Positions 42,696 through 53,285 of a stretch of DNA of 64,000 bases are shown here, piece by piece. The notes beneath the pieces were generated by a model. That model searched no databases. It was given only the letters and a program-made list of their open reading frames with translations, and was not told where the DNA came from. This stretch comes from Durusdinium trenchii (Eukaryota > Sar > Dinophyceae > Suessiales > Symbiodiniaceae). Numbering within the stretch: the first letter of the stretch is position 1; every line of letters begins with the position of its first letter. The translations under genes were made by a program, and so were the position numbers. The stretch covers positions 548,091 to 612,090 of the forward strand of contig CAXAMN010025728.1 in assembly GCA_963970005.1 (NCBI GenBank). The letters are read 5' to 3'.

Positions 42696-43222
42696 TTCCG
42701 TGCCATGACGCTCTTTTCCTGTTCAAGCTGGACTACCCCAAGACCGAATACTTTCAATGGGCTCCGTCTCAGGCTCTCTACACCTTCGTCCACAATTGCC
42801 TGAGCATTTCCCGTCGCGGCATCCTCACTGATGGTGTCATTCGTCCTAGCTCTTGGAAAGGTGAAGGTGGAAGCAATTTTCCCAGCCTTGGTTTCTATCG
42901 CCGATGTTGCTACCCGGGTCACAGCCACAACTCCGACAACCGGGTCAATCACGTGGCATGCATGTTTGGAGGCCGCACGGCCACCCGCCCATACTTCGTG
43001 GCTGGACAGTGCTTTTCCCGCCAGTTCCAACATTACGTGGTACGTTCGGGTGGACTCCCTTGCGATGCCATCGCCAGCCACTTCTACGATGTTGTGCGGA
43101 ATCGTGTTGACCAGAGGTACAAGTGCCGCTCTTCTACCAGTCAAATTCAATATGCTGGATTGTTCATTCGGACAGATGAGCTACCCTCTTATGGCCTTCG
43201 ACGTTCTGACATTCCTCTATGA
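42696..43222 (+). pseudogene. continuation of the preceding protein in a shifted frame
   Basis: The frame reads ALFLFKLDYPKTEYFQWAPS, LYTFVHNCLSISRRGILTDG, NFPSLGFYRRCCYPGHSH, then ACMFGGRTATRPYFVAGQCF, HYVVRSGGLPCDAIASHFYD and ends at 43220-43222. The uniform, protein-like composition and the abrupt hand-over from the frame above near 42695-42710 argue for one original gene with a single frame error or a very short intron. No start codon of its own is needed. The domain, with several Cys, Gly-Gly-Arg and aromatic positions, is not recognised. Confidence 0.5.
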
Positions 43223-43498
43223 TTGCTTCATTCACATGTACTATATCCTCCTTGCAGCGCTGCGACAAACGGTCGCTATTTTCTGACGACGGAGTTCTCT
43301 TCCCACGAAGAAAAAAGAGCCAGGACGAAATATCTTTCCATCTTTTTGCCTTTTGCTTTTGGTCATGGTCGTACTTCCCTCTCTTTCCCAGATTTGCACT
43401 CTTGCATGCCTGATTCCTCCCTTCTCCTGCTTGGCTCAAGTTCATTTGGTATATTTGGATCACCTGATCGTCTTCCCCCTAGACAGTCTTGCTACACG

Positions 43499-43879
43499 AT
43501 GGAGGCCTCTTTCTGGACTACGATGGAAACCTATCCCCAGCAGGCCCCACTTGGCATCATCAACATGCTGATCTCACGACGCACCTTAATGGATTCGATT
43601 TCTCGATCCTTGGAGGTACTCTATGAGATGCCATACACAACCGACTTCCCTCCAGGATTACCGGCTGATTTGGAACAAATTCTCCGGGATCTACATGCCT
43701 CTACAGAACGCTTGATGGACGAAGTTACTCGGACGAACCGGCTGCTACATCGTCTTGCCATGTTCCCTCCCCATGCTTTACCGACTCAACCTTGGCTTCC
43801 TGACGCTGCAGTACTACCACATTTCCCTCCATGTTATGGTCCGGCAGCACCTTCACCCGGGACTTCGTCGCCTTCCTAA
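43499..43879 (+). CDS. small helical ORF, unknown
   Basis: ATG 43499 gives 126 residues, all in one frame. The upstream 92 codons are open in the same frame but are less protein-like. A helical core (SRRTLMDSISRSLEVLYEMP, LPADLEQILRDLHASTERLM) is followed by a Pro-rich end. The arrangement, helical core then disordered tail, and the length resemble the three paralogues at 38.6-40.6 kb. Sequence similarity is too weak to claim homology. It sits 277 bases after the preceding stop on the same strand. Confidence 0.45.
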   Translation: MEASFWTTMETYPQQAPLGIINMLISRRTLMDSISRSLEVLYEMPYTTDFPPGLPADLEQILRDLHASTERLMDEVTRTNRLLHRLAMFPPHALPTQPWLPDAAVLPHFPPCYGPAAPSPGTSSPS

Positions 43880-44095
43880 GTCTTACCTCGGGCCATATGC
43901 CGCCCTCTTCCTCGCACACATCGATGTTAAAAAAGTGCGGTTTTTTCCTTTTTGCTGTGTTTTCACTAATGTTTTCTTCTTGTTCTTTTCTTTGAGTCTA
44001 CCAATCACCGGGTTTCCTCACTCCTCTCCCACTACCGCAGCCTTTTATTTGGATCGCCGCCCTGGGTTGACCTTCCTCCTACTCTTCCTGACCTC

Positions 44096-44530
44096 ATGGA
44101 TCCTCCCCCTACGGGTCTTCTGGCTGGTTCTACGGCTCCACCACCACGAGAAGCTGTATTCAACCCTTACCGCCTACCTGTCAGCCCACCACCTGGCAAT
44201 ATCCGTCCTCAGCCACACCGACAACCTGAACTCCTATGGCTTCACTGGATGGTTTGCCTTGCGGCCTGGACAGCTGAGGCACTTTGCGCCCACCCGATGA
44301 TGTCTCAAAAAGTACCACCTGACCAACACTTTGAGACCATTTCAGCCCGGAACATTTATATTCAGACACGTCGCGCTGTCCACGAGTTCAACATTCTCCA
44401 ACGTCGGATTGCCCGAGGAGTTTCCCTCCTTCAATATGTTGTACCTTCTCCGGACACAACTACCACCTTCGGTCTTTACCGCGTCAATCCCAATGGGAGG
44501 CTTACGCCAAAGTTATTTGCCAAGACTTGA
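44096..44530 (+). CDS. small ORF at the end of the cluster, unknown
   Basis: ATG 44096 (context GACCTCATGG, shared with the ORF at 40869) gives 144 residues. It starts with a Pro-rich segment and includes PELLWLHWMVCLAAWTAEAL (possible membrane or amphipathic helix). It then reads NIYIQTRRAVHEFNILQRRI and ends FGLYRVNPNGRLTPKLFAKT. The right copy of the 36-base direct repeat begins 12 bases after its stop. No family is recognised. Confidence 0.4.
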   Translation: MDPPPTGLLAGSTAPPPREAVFNPYRLPVSPPPGNIRPQPHRQPELLWLHWMVCLAAWTAEALCAHPMMSQKVPPDQHFETISARNIYIQTRRAVHEFNILQRRIARGVSLLQYVVPSPDTTTTFGLYRVNPNGRLTPKLFAKT

Positions 44531-44541
44531 CGAACTATTGC

Positions 44542-44577
44542 ATTCCAAGCTGGCTCTATGCCATTACGTGACCACAG
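44542..44577 (+). repeat. direct repeat, right copy
   Basis: ATTCCAAGCTGGCTCTATGC and CATTACGTGACCACAG correspond to 38404-38440. It begins just after the last stop of the ORF cluster and leads into hairpin repeat copy 2. Confidence 0.75.
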
Positions 44578-44590
44578 ATGCCTCCCGGGC

Positions 44591-44730
44591 GTGTGTGTGT
44601 GTGCGTGTGTGTGTAACCTTTGGAGTCACAAGGTTCCTGTTGGAGTGCTTCTGTCGATTTTTAAGAGGGGGGTGCCAGAGACCGTGCAAGTCTGGCACTA
44701 ACAAAGACGCTTGCACTGGTCTGCGAAATC
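44591..44730 (+). repeat. TG-head hairpin repeat, copy 2
   Basis: (GT)n, TAACCTTTGGAGTCA (44612) and a perfect 8-bp stem GTGCCAGA (44672-44679) / TCTGGCAC (44691-44698), then TAACAAAG. The stem sequence differs from copy 1 although pairing is kept. Confidence 0.65.
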
Positions 44731-44889
44731 AAGCTGTTCCAATTCTGTGTTTTGCAGTAATCGTCTAGTGCTGTATTGTGGAGACCGTGACTACAGAACT
44801 TTTAGTGTTGGAGCTCACCCTGATTTCTTAGGTTTTTCACTTAGGCTGGCGTGTGGCAAACCACAACCAATTCAGTACGCAATTCAATA

Positions 44890-45130
44890 AGTGTGTGAAC
44901 CGCCATCGCGCGCGAGGGGGAAGCCATTCTTTATGTGCTAACTTGTGTTGTCAGTGAGTCTGAGTTCATTTTGACTTGCGCACTTGACCAAACTTTACCC
45001 TCCTTGCTTCGCGCATCAGCGGTTCATGTTCGACGGCAGTCACATGACAAGTTGAAACTTGAAACCAAGTTGGGGTTTCGTTCCGTCGTGATCCACAGTT
45101 TGTCCTTAGGCTATTTTCAGGCCCACTGAT
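44890..45130. other. partial repeat (AACCGCCATCGCGCGCG) and unassigned sequence
   Basis: GTGTGTGAACCGCCATCGCG at 44891-44910 resembles the head of hairpin copy 3 (45345-45368). The remainder, including a 64-codon ORF, is unassigned. Confidence 0.4.
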
Positions 45131-45328
45131 TACTTACTTCAGGCACTGCATCTCTTAGTGTATAGGTTACTTACTTCAGGTGAGCAGAAACACAACTTCA
45201 CGGCTGTTCTTCTGTGTCTGTCTCGACCTTAAACACCACCAACGGTGCGAATCAGCATTCATTCGGGATGATCACTTTGACTTGGGCATCTCGACAATTC
45301 TAAGACTGAACTGAACCCTCCGTTGGAA

Positions 45329-45520
45329 GGGACCTGTGTGTGTGCGCGCGTAAACCGCTATCGCGCGCGGTGAGTTGGAACTGTTTTCACGACCTGGTCT
45401 AAAGTACTTTTCATGAGTTTGAATTGCATTAGCAGTGCGGCCATCACGCAAACGCATGCCAACGAAGCTACGCGCGCTGGGAAACCGGCTCTGATCAACC
45501 TGGTATACTTGCGTGGTCAT
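45329..45520 (+). repeat. TG-head hairpin repeat, copy 3
   Basis: GTGTGTGTGCGCGCGTAAAC opens the copy. Near its end, GGC(c)AT (45439-45444) pairs with ATGCC (45456-45460) directly before AACGAAGC. GGCTCTGATCAACC (45487) and TACTTGCG follow, as in copies 1 and 4. Confidence 0.6.
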
Positions 45521-46985
45521 TGTGTCATTCAAACTGTTATTCTACTTTTTCAGGCTGCTTCAGATCAAACAGGCTGATGCTTTCTTGTCAACTGACGGTG
45601 TCACCCATACGCATGGCCGTTTGGAGGTTGTGGACTTGGGAGGTTAGCGACTTTCACACCCTTCAAACGTTCTTCACATCTGGATGCGCACTTCAGTGTC
45701 CTTTTGCAGGACTTAGTTTGCGTCAAAGCAGCAAAGCATCATTTCAGAGTAGACCATTCGCAACTCCACCTCCCATCGGTGCCGGCTTTATGTTTGCGTC
45801 AACAAAGTTTGTAAAGTGAAGTCTTTGTTTATGTCACAGATGAATGAACCAGTCACAAGCCTCATCAGTGCAAATCAGGAACATTTTTTGATAGGGATAT
45901 GCTGTGACATGCTGTAAATGAACCACTACACTGCCCAATAAGGCTGGTGAATCAGATCAAGACGCAAAGGAGGAGCCTTGATTGTGTATGGTGCTTCATA
46001 AGCAGCCAGAATACGTCTTACTTGGTCAGGTGACAGAATAAAGAAAGTCAGTACGTTAGAAATGGCTGAAATTGTTTGCACTATTGGAACGGTTTCAATC
46101 AGGAATGGACTGGAAGATACACGTGGACGCTTGCATTCCTTGTTGCACGCAGCTGTGTACTTTGCCAGGAATACGCAGATGGCACAACTTTTTTCTTGAC
46201 TACGAGCGCAGCTGTTCGGCGGAGGCGGGTGTAGAACTCAAGTGACGCACCATAAAAAGCGAGATTTGCCAGGAAGGAGGCTGAAGAGAAAGAGAGAGCT
46301 CAGAAGGAGTGGCTGATTTCTTTGCAGCCCTTTGCTTTGTTGAGCAGCATTTTCCGGCGTTGCCAAATTCACCAGCGGATCGTTGAAACGAGTTTTCTTA
46401 TGATAACATTGTTTCGCTCGTCGGCTCTTGAGCAACTTTCACGAAGATCTGCAGAATCGAAACCTTTTTGTTGGCAGGATTTGGAAGCAGCAGCCTTAGT
46501 TGGCCGCAGCATGCAGAAGTCTTGAGATTGCAAGGTCCAAGCCACGAAGTTGTCCAAGCCACCTCAAGGTAAATCCGTTTGAAGGACACCCCACCTTTTA
46601 TATCCTTTGAACCATTGCAGTATTGCTTCACTGCTTCCAGCAACAGGGTCGCCGTTCCAGATGCAAAAGTGGCATGCTGCGACTGCAGGTTCTCAATCCC
46701 CCGTTGGTTGGATCAACCCAATACGTTCGTTGGGCAGCGTTCCTGACCTGCGAGCGCCCTTGCCCGAAGAGAGGTTTGTTGGGTTTGCTAAAGGTGCCAA
46801 TGACCTGACAACATAAGGAACGTCGGCGCTTCACTCCAAGGAATTGAGATCGCCTGCGCAGTTTTCACGTTCGATTCATTTTCGCAGTTGTTTTAGATTG
46901 TATTAAAGATTCCTCACTGCACGCGCTTGCTTTCAAAAAATATGTTTCGCTTGAATCAAATTACCCCGGAAGGAGACCCCAAACA
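45521..46985. other. no gene or repeat recognised
   Basis: ORFs up to 99 codons on both strands lack motifs. Confidence 0.4.
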
Positions 46986-47166
46986 ATGTGTGTGTGTGTG
47001 TGAGGTCTGGAGGTGTAGCAGCAGAAAGTCTAGAGATCTAGACGCAGAGAGGTGATGGTGGTGATGAAGGTGAAGATCGTGGTCATGGTGGCGGAGGCAG
47101 TGAGTGAGTGAGTGAGTGCGTGCGTGCGGGTGGGCGGGCGGGCGGGCGGGAGGGAGGGAGGGAGGG
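46986..47166. repeat. (TG)n, (GTGA)n and (GGGC)n/(GGGA)n tract with G-quadruplex potential
   Basis: A TG run at 46987-47002 and GTGAGTGA repeats at 47100-47118 precede GGGTGGGCGGGCGGGC and GGGAGGGAGGGAGGG at 47128-47166. That gives at least nine closely spaced GGG runs on the + strand. Confidence 0.85.
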
Positions 47167-47350
47167 CTACGAAATCTGCACTCCGAGGCTCGCAAAGCTC
47201 TGCGCCTGCTATGAAATCTGCACTTCGAGGGAGCGCTCCGATCCCTTGCACCTGCCACGAATAGCCGACTTTGGCCAACCAAAGCAGGAGGTTTCCTTTG
47301 CTCCTGCCACGAAAAGTGACCACCATGTCCGAAAATGCACAAGGCGCCAC
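47167..47350 (-). repeat. satellite E, short inverted copy with higher-order linker
   Basis: CTACGAAATCTGCACTCCGA, GGCTCGCAAAGCTCTGCGCC and ATGAAATCTGCACTTCGAGG are reverse complements of the 62-64 kb satellite. CACGAAAAGTGACCACCATG with TCC resembles the inverted linker (GGACATGGTGGTGATC). Confidence 0.75.
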
Positions 47351-48820
47351 AACGAGAGCGCCGTCGCGAGAAGCGCCCGCAGCGGCCCACCAGATTTTGC
47401 GAGCTTGCTCAGTCGAAGTGCACTATTTCGACAGGCATCAGTGCGCAATACCTCGATTAGACACCGGTGTCTAACTACTACCGTAACAACCCCTAGTGTG
47501 ACCACACTGCTTGAGAAAAGTCACCTCCAACCTCAGTTTCAACTTTCCCCCTTTGCTTGTAGTTCGGCGCTGCATTGGCACTTCAACTAATATGGAGTCC
47601 GGTGGCAAAGCTGGACGCATGTGCGACTTCAATAAACAATATCTGACACACCCTTTTCTTTCGCATAAGCCCACGCCAAAACGTTCAGCCGGTAGAAACC
47701 AGTCAGGAAACACTTCTCGGACCTCGCTGTATGGCTCCTGCTCCGCAAAAAGTTTGGCAAACCCAAAACAAATATCTTTAGGATAGGATAATCTTTGAGT
47801 ATAGTTGTTCGCCACGAACCGTTGGCGTTCTTTCCTATCCATCCCGCTTTCGGCAGAGGCGTGGATCTTGCCTGGCAAAAGAACTGTCCGGGCCTCCACA
47901 GGATCCCTGGTGGATCGTCAGTTACGTACAGTTCTTAAAGCGCAAAAAGAACTCCCGCCGTAGCCACCATATCAAAGGCAACCCGGGTGCCACCGGCTAC
48001 TCCATGATGGCAATAGCGTCGAAAAGAAGGGCAACGAGGAAAAACCTCAAATAAACACCAAGAAGTTGACTGCCTAGTGTCACGTTGTTGGCTCTCCCGT
48101 TTGGTGAGAAAGCACTCTCTGGCGGCGCTGCCTGGAGCAAAGGGGTCTTGGATGGTCTTGGGCCGTCGTCATCAGTCGCCCGACCCTTCGACCACGTCTC
48201 GCAATTTGGTCCAGCCAGGAAACCCAAGAGAATTCTTTTGCGTGGATCTAGCAAAATGTTTGCTCTGACAGACCCACAAAGACAATGTTTAGGATGAAGA
48301 TCATTAAATTTCCACAAGAAATCAGGAGCAACGGGATTTTCAATGGGAATGGTTTGCCAACGTCCACTCCGAGGCCAATGGCAGAGGAAGAAAGCGATTG
48401 GCCCATGAATTGGAGGCGACGAGCAGGTGGGCTGTGGCTATGCAGCACAGACGGTTTTTCCAGATTGTTATGCCAGAAGTCAATTGTGCTATTGAAACTC
48501 ATAGGCCTCTGACTGCGCTGGAGCTCCTATGCCAACAATTGCCACCGCCCCTTTACTTCACTTGCTGTGAGTTTGGTTTGAACGCGCAAAAATGATTCAC
48601 AGTGGATGTCATATTTGTATCTTAGTGTATAGTGAATCCCATACTTTTGGAGTATGTCCAAGAGTCCTGCTAAAACGTTCTAAGTTATAGACTTGGAACA
48701 TCGCAGAACAGAGAACTTAGTATATAAACTATATGTGATGGTAAATTCTATTTGGGTGTATGAAACCCTTTATGTTTTTGTGTGCATTCAGTGATGTTGC
48801 CAAAAGTTAGACGTTGTTTT
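47351..48820. other. no gene or repeat recognised
   Basis: ORFs such as 47511-47786 and 48285-48512 have no recognisable motif. Confidence 0.4.
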
Positions 48821-48821
48821 T

Positions 48822-49260
48822 CTGTCAAAATTTGCAGTTCCTTTCAAGTAGTTGCTCGGGTGCATGTGTCCATTCTCCAACCTTAAACATAGAACGCGCA
48901 AGAAGCATGAACTTCAATCCAAACATGTGAATTCTGTTTGCTCAAACCTTTTGCTGGTCAAACTCTCTTGACACCTGTTGTCTCAAACGATGTCTTTGTC
49001 TGTCAAAATGTGTAGTGCCTTCCATGTATTTCCTCAGGTGTCCTTGGCATGCCTTAAACATGGACCACGCCGCAAGCGTGAAGCTTTGCGTGTGTGCAAA
49101 CCTTAGCCAACCCCTCTTGACACCTGTTGCACCAAAGATAGCCCATACAAGTCAAAAGTTGCATGTCCTTGCAAGTATTTGTTCGGGTGCATGTGTTCAT
49201 GACAAACCTTAACCATAGAACAAGTTGGAACATGTATATAGTTTGCCACAGCATGATCAA
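48822..49260. repeat. tandem repeat, about 170-base unit, two and a half copies
   Basis: GTCAAAAT(T)TGCAGT, CAAGTA(G/T)TTGCTCGGGTG, CCTTAAACATAGAAC and CTCTTGACACCTGTTG recur in order from about 48825, 49001 and 49152. A separate word, AGTCCTGCT...GTTCTAAGTT, flanks the array at 48661 and 49334. Confidence 0.75.
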
Positions 49261-51264
49261 CTTAAACATAGCAGAAACCTGGAACATGTTGCGCTAGCTG
49301 GTGGAACTTAGAACGATTTGAGTAATAGAACGAAGTCCTGCTTGGATGTTCTAAGTTGTGCTTCCCGATCGTGTTTTAACACTTTCTTATTTTGTGCAAA
49401 TCAAGATATGTATTTATAAGTATATTGAGTAGGAACTTGAGCGGACATGCGATGTAATTTAAAAAATGCCAAGGCCAGAGCCAAAGCCCAGGAAGCGCGA
49501 GGACAAAGTGCCCCGACAATTGCAAGAAGAAGTGAAGGACGAGGTTGAGAAGGTTAAGACTGCCTGGAAGCTTGGCAGCATTCAAGTTGCTTTGTCTCGC
49601 CGTGCCACCAGGTACTGTAGCTGTATTCCGCAAAGCTCAATATATTTCTGCATATAGTAATATGCAATGACAAAGCATTATGAAGTCGGCTGCAAGTGCC
49701 AACTGCAACGAGATTCTGAGGAGGACATTGGACAGAGGGTCAGGACAGGACAAGAAAAAGACGCTTGGGGCACGCATGCAGAAGGAAAGAAGAAAGTAGA
49801 GAAAGAGAGGAGGGGAGGAAGGAAAGACCGCAGCAGAAACAGGCGGTTGGTCATAACCTACCACGCGAATTAGCGCTGAGCGGAGCGGAAATCCAGGTTT
49901 CAGAACATTGCGTTGGACTTTGGCGATAAGCTTCGTAGGTTGCGGTCAACAGTTTCCAGATTCCAAAACCGAGCTGGCCAGAGACCACTAAGCGGCTGTC
50001 TCGAGTCCTTCTAGCGCGAAAACTCTTGAACACTGCCAGGTCCAACTTCCCTAAATCGAGAGCTTGCGCCGCAGACTTCGGAGAACGATCTCAAGTGTTC
50101 ATGGACCTGGTGATGCACATGATGCAATCATGTGACATTGATGATATTCATTCACCGCACGGCGCTTAACATCTCTACGTCATCATGCACATTGTATAGT
50201 TTTTTGTAGTCGCTCCATGTTCGATCCCCTTGAAACTGTACATTTTGAGGAGAAACAACTTACATTCAACAATACAATTGTATTTTTTATGTTCCATAAT
50301 ATATGTATATATTACATATTTCTTCATTCATCCCATGGTGCTTATCATCTCTAGGTCGAAAGACGGGGTAATTTCAATGAAGTATGCAATACTTGCATGG
50401 TCGACACAAGACCTAGAGGTGAAAGGTGCCAAATTTGCAGGCATTGTTGGTCATAAGTCGAACCCCCAAAAAAACGCGCTGCACAAATAGAGTCCTTACT
50501 AATGGTCACAACAAGACATGATGTAGAAACTACAAGTGCCATGCAGATATTGTAAATGAGAAAACTGTAAGCATTGCGGATACATGCTAAACCCAGGAAA
50601 ATGTACAACTTCAAGGGCATCGAAAATTGCAATATTTACAATGCACATTGTTTACAATTTGGTTAGGCAACTCAGACGATAAACTTTACAATAAACATCC
50701 AGAGTCCTTCTCATTCGGTTACCAATCATCTGGAGTGGCTTGGACATGAATGAATGAATTACCTTTCCTTGCGCCCTCTCTTGAAACAAACGGCGCGGGC
50801 TGTTGTCGTCGCGACGCAGCCTGAATAACAGTTGCAACAGTTCAAGGCAAAACGTACTGTTTTTTTTGGCGTACGCCGCGGGAAGCGACTTCAAGCCCCC
50901 AACATGGGAAAGACTAGCGCCGCGTGAATGCAGCCTTGCGTCAACACTGCCCCAACCTATAGACCCTTCAAGCCCATCCATGAGCTTGAGGGGTTTGAAA
51001 ACAATGACGTGGCAGCGCCGTGCAGCGCCGGGCTACTGCGACCATGCGACTTCTTGTGCAAGTCGCGTTGCGCTTTGGAGCACGCGTTGTGGTGAGGAAA
51101 AAACCGAAGAGGAAGGCCAAGGCGATACTTGCTCGCAAGTGGCAGCTCTTTGTCTCTGTTGATAAATATTCGATATGTAAATATTCATGATTTGACGAGA
51201 GCGCGTGGAGGTCATGAACGTTCCGGCGAGTCTGCAGTTCAAGTACTTGAAGGAGACAGAGTTG
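49261..51264. other. no gene or repeat recognised
   Basis: The lysine/glutamate-rich 63-codon ORF at 49466 and others have no supporting context. Confidence 0.4.
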
Positions 51265-51267
51265 GGT

Positions 51268-51430
51268 TGGTTGGTGTGTGTGTGTGTGTGTGCGCGCTTG
51301 TACACCTTGGAATCACCGGTCACTGTTTGGTGTAAATCAGCAGGGGCACACGGCGTCCATGACCCACTGTGTCCAACGAAGCTACGGTCGTGGATGGGAA
51401 GGGAAGGCTGATCACCTTCCTGTACTTGCG
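51268..51430 (+). repeat. TG-head hairpin repeat, copy 4
   Basis: (TG)n and TACACCTTGGAATCACC (51301) are followed by the stem GGGCACA (51344-51350) / TGTGTCC (51368-51374), seven pairs including one G-T. AACGAAGC and GGCTGATCACC (51406) follow. Confidence 0.65.
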
Positions 51431-51595
51431 AGTCTTACAATTAATTCCCTGCGGGCCCTGGTTCTAAAAGCAACAAGACAAGATCACCTGCCATTATATC
51501 GGTTCTCTACACTATTCCTGGTTTATTCAGACAGTTTTTTCACCCGGATTTTTCTACTCATTTGGCGGCCTTCGTGCGAACTCTAATCCCGAGTG

Positions 51596-51700
51596 TATGT
51601 GTGTGTGTGTCTGTCTAACCTTTGGAGTCAGTCGGTGCCTAGCGCTGTTCTTTTGATCCGGCTGGTATTTGAGGTCGGCAGATGCGCAGTGTGAAGAAAA
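51596..51700 (+). repeat. TG-head repeat, copy 5 (stem not evident)
   Basis: (TG)n then TAACCTTTGGAGTCA (51616), identical to copy 2 in the core. The expected hairpin and the AACGAAGC box are missing or too diverged. Confidence 0.55.
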
Positions 51701-51799
51701 GTGCTGATGCGCTCGACTCTCGCTCGGAGGAAACCACCGCCAGAGGAAACTGGCTCGTCCAAGTCAAGAAAGTGTTTTGCGAGAGCGAGGAGCCGCGGT

Positions 51800-52110
51800 A
51801 GCCACCTTGCACTTCTTTGGGCGGGGTGTCTGGGTCGGGCTCACTTCTTTACGGTTTCTTTGGGCTTGGTCAGGGCCTCAGTTATTTTTTTTGAGGGGAC
51901 GGGGGTTGGTTTAGCTCCTTGAGTTTTCCCACGGCTTCACTTCTTTAGGTCTTTGGGCTCAGTTTAGGGGTTCTTCTTTAAGGGTGTGCTTCCGCTAGGG
52001 TTTCTGTGGGCCTTAGGGCTTCAGTTATTTAGGGTTTGCGTGGGTTCAGCGTTTTTGGCTTAGGCTTAGGCCTTCACTTCTTTAGGGTTTCTTTGGGCCT
52101 GGCATAAGTT
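51800..52110. repeat. degenerate minisatellite with TTTAGGG telomere-like words
   Basis: TTCACTTCTTTAGGGTTTCT, TTTGGGCTTGG and TTATTTAGGGTTTGCG variants recur. TTTAGGG, the heptamer of plant-type telomeres, appears several times but not in uninterrupted tandem. Confidence 0.6.
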
Positions 52111-52255
52111 TCTAGGGAATGGCTGTCAACCTGGCTCCCAAAAAAAGGCTTGCGGGTTACGCTTCCTTCCTCTGCGGGGTGACCCTTTTTCCGGAGCGCG
52201 CCAAGCGAAGCGTTCTTCTAAAAAAAGCAGGAGCGCTGCGTATCGTCGCAACTAA

Positions 52256-52450
52256 TATACATCCGCACATATCCAGCGCGCGCGTTCTCACATCTGCGCG
52301 CTTGCACATCTTTGCGTTTCACATCTTGACAAGATAACCAGACTCGCGCATCTTCACATCTGCAACTTTCTCTCTCGATATGTACATAATAATCTGTCTG
52401 TCTATCTATCTACCTGTCTGTCTATCTATCAGTCTGATCTAATCTAATCT
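52256..52450 (-). repeat. minisatellite F (inverted) and (TCTG/TCTA)n microsatellite
   Basis: CACATCTGCGCGC, CACATCTTCACATCTGC words (52256-52370) are the reverse complement of the F minisatellite at 58060-58460. CTGTCTGTCTATCTATC tetranucleotides follow at 52393-52450. Confidence 0.7.
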
Positions 52451-53170
52451 AACTAATCCAACCCAATGTTCTTTTATCTTATCTTTCCTTTCCTTGTCTT
52501 TCTCTTTCTCCAACTCGCAAGCCAGCCCTAAGAAATCCGGGCTTGCCGCATCTCTTGGCCCAACACGGCAGCCTGGTCGGGCCCACACCATCCGCCGGCT
52601 GTTCTGAGGCGGAGCGGAGAGCTTCTGACCCCTCGTCAAACGTCAGTGCCTTTCAGGCAGAAAGCTAATTTCCACTCACGCGCTCAAGTATCTGCCAGGC
52701 CCCTCCTTCGTGGACACGGGCTCCTTGCAGAAATCATCCGGCGGCTTCCTCTCACTACGACTTGTTGATGCTCCTCCGCTCAGGGTGCCCAACAAGAAAG
52801 GAACATCACTTGCAACAGGCTCCAACAAGGGTCTTAATTAAGCCTATTAAGCCTACCTCATGAAAAATCAAGAGCTAGTTGTAAACAGCAAAGGAGGGAG
52901 AACAACCGTTGGCTTTCGGAAAACAAGAAGGCAAGCAAGACTCGAGCACAAACGGGGCCCAAAACACCAAAGGGCGAGTCGAACCCTTAAGGCTTGTTCT
53001 CTGCACGGTTGCTTCCAATAATGCCAAATCAACATTAACAAGCGCACTGGCGCTCCTTCCAAGAAGAAGTCCTCCAAGCAGCGCCACAACAAAGGCAGAA
53101 ACAGACCTCGACAAAGATCTCAAGGCTTCCCTCTTTCTTGCTTGCTTTCTGGCTTTTCTCTTTCATTCAC
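52451..53170. other. no gene or repeat recognised
   Basis: No ORF with recognisable motifs. Confidence 0.4.
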
Positions 53171-53174
53171 TCTG

Positions 53175-53261
<87 letters not shown>

Positions 53262-53285
53262 TCCTTTTTCTTTTTCTTTTCTTTC
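53171..53285. repeat. (CTTT)n microsatellite
   Basis: CTTT repeats at 53178-53236 grade into CT and CTTTTT tracts. The Phe/Leu/Ser ORFs are repeat products. Confidence 0.95.

Noticed and set aside
38404..44577. Long terminal repeats around the ORF cluster
   Set aside because: The matching segments are only 36 bases, and the order of neighbouring repeat pieces (TG-head repeat and direct repeat) differs on the two sides, so these are not LTRs.
47955..47975. CCGTAGCCA as the start of a dinoflagellate spliced leader relic
   Set aside because: Only nine bases match and the diagnostic TTTTGGCTCAAG is absent.
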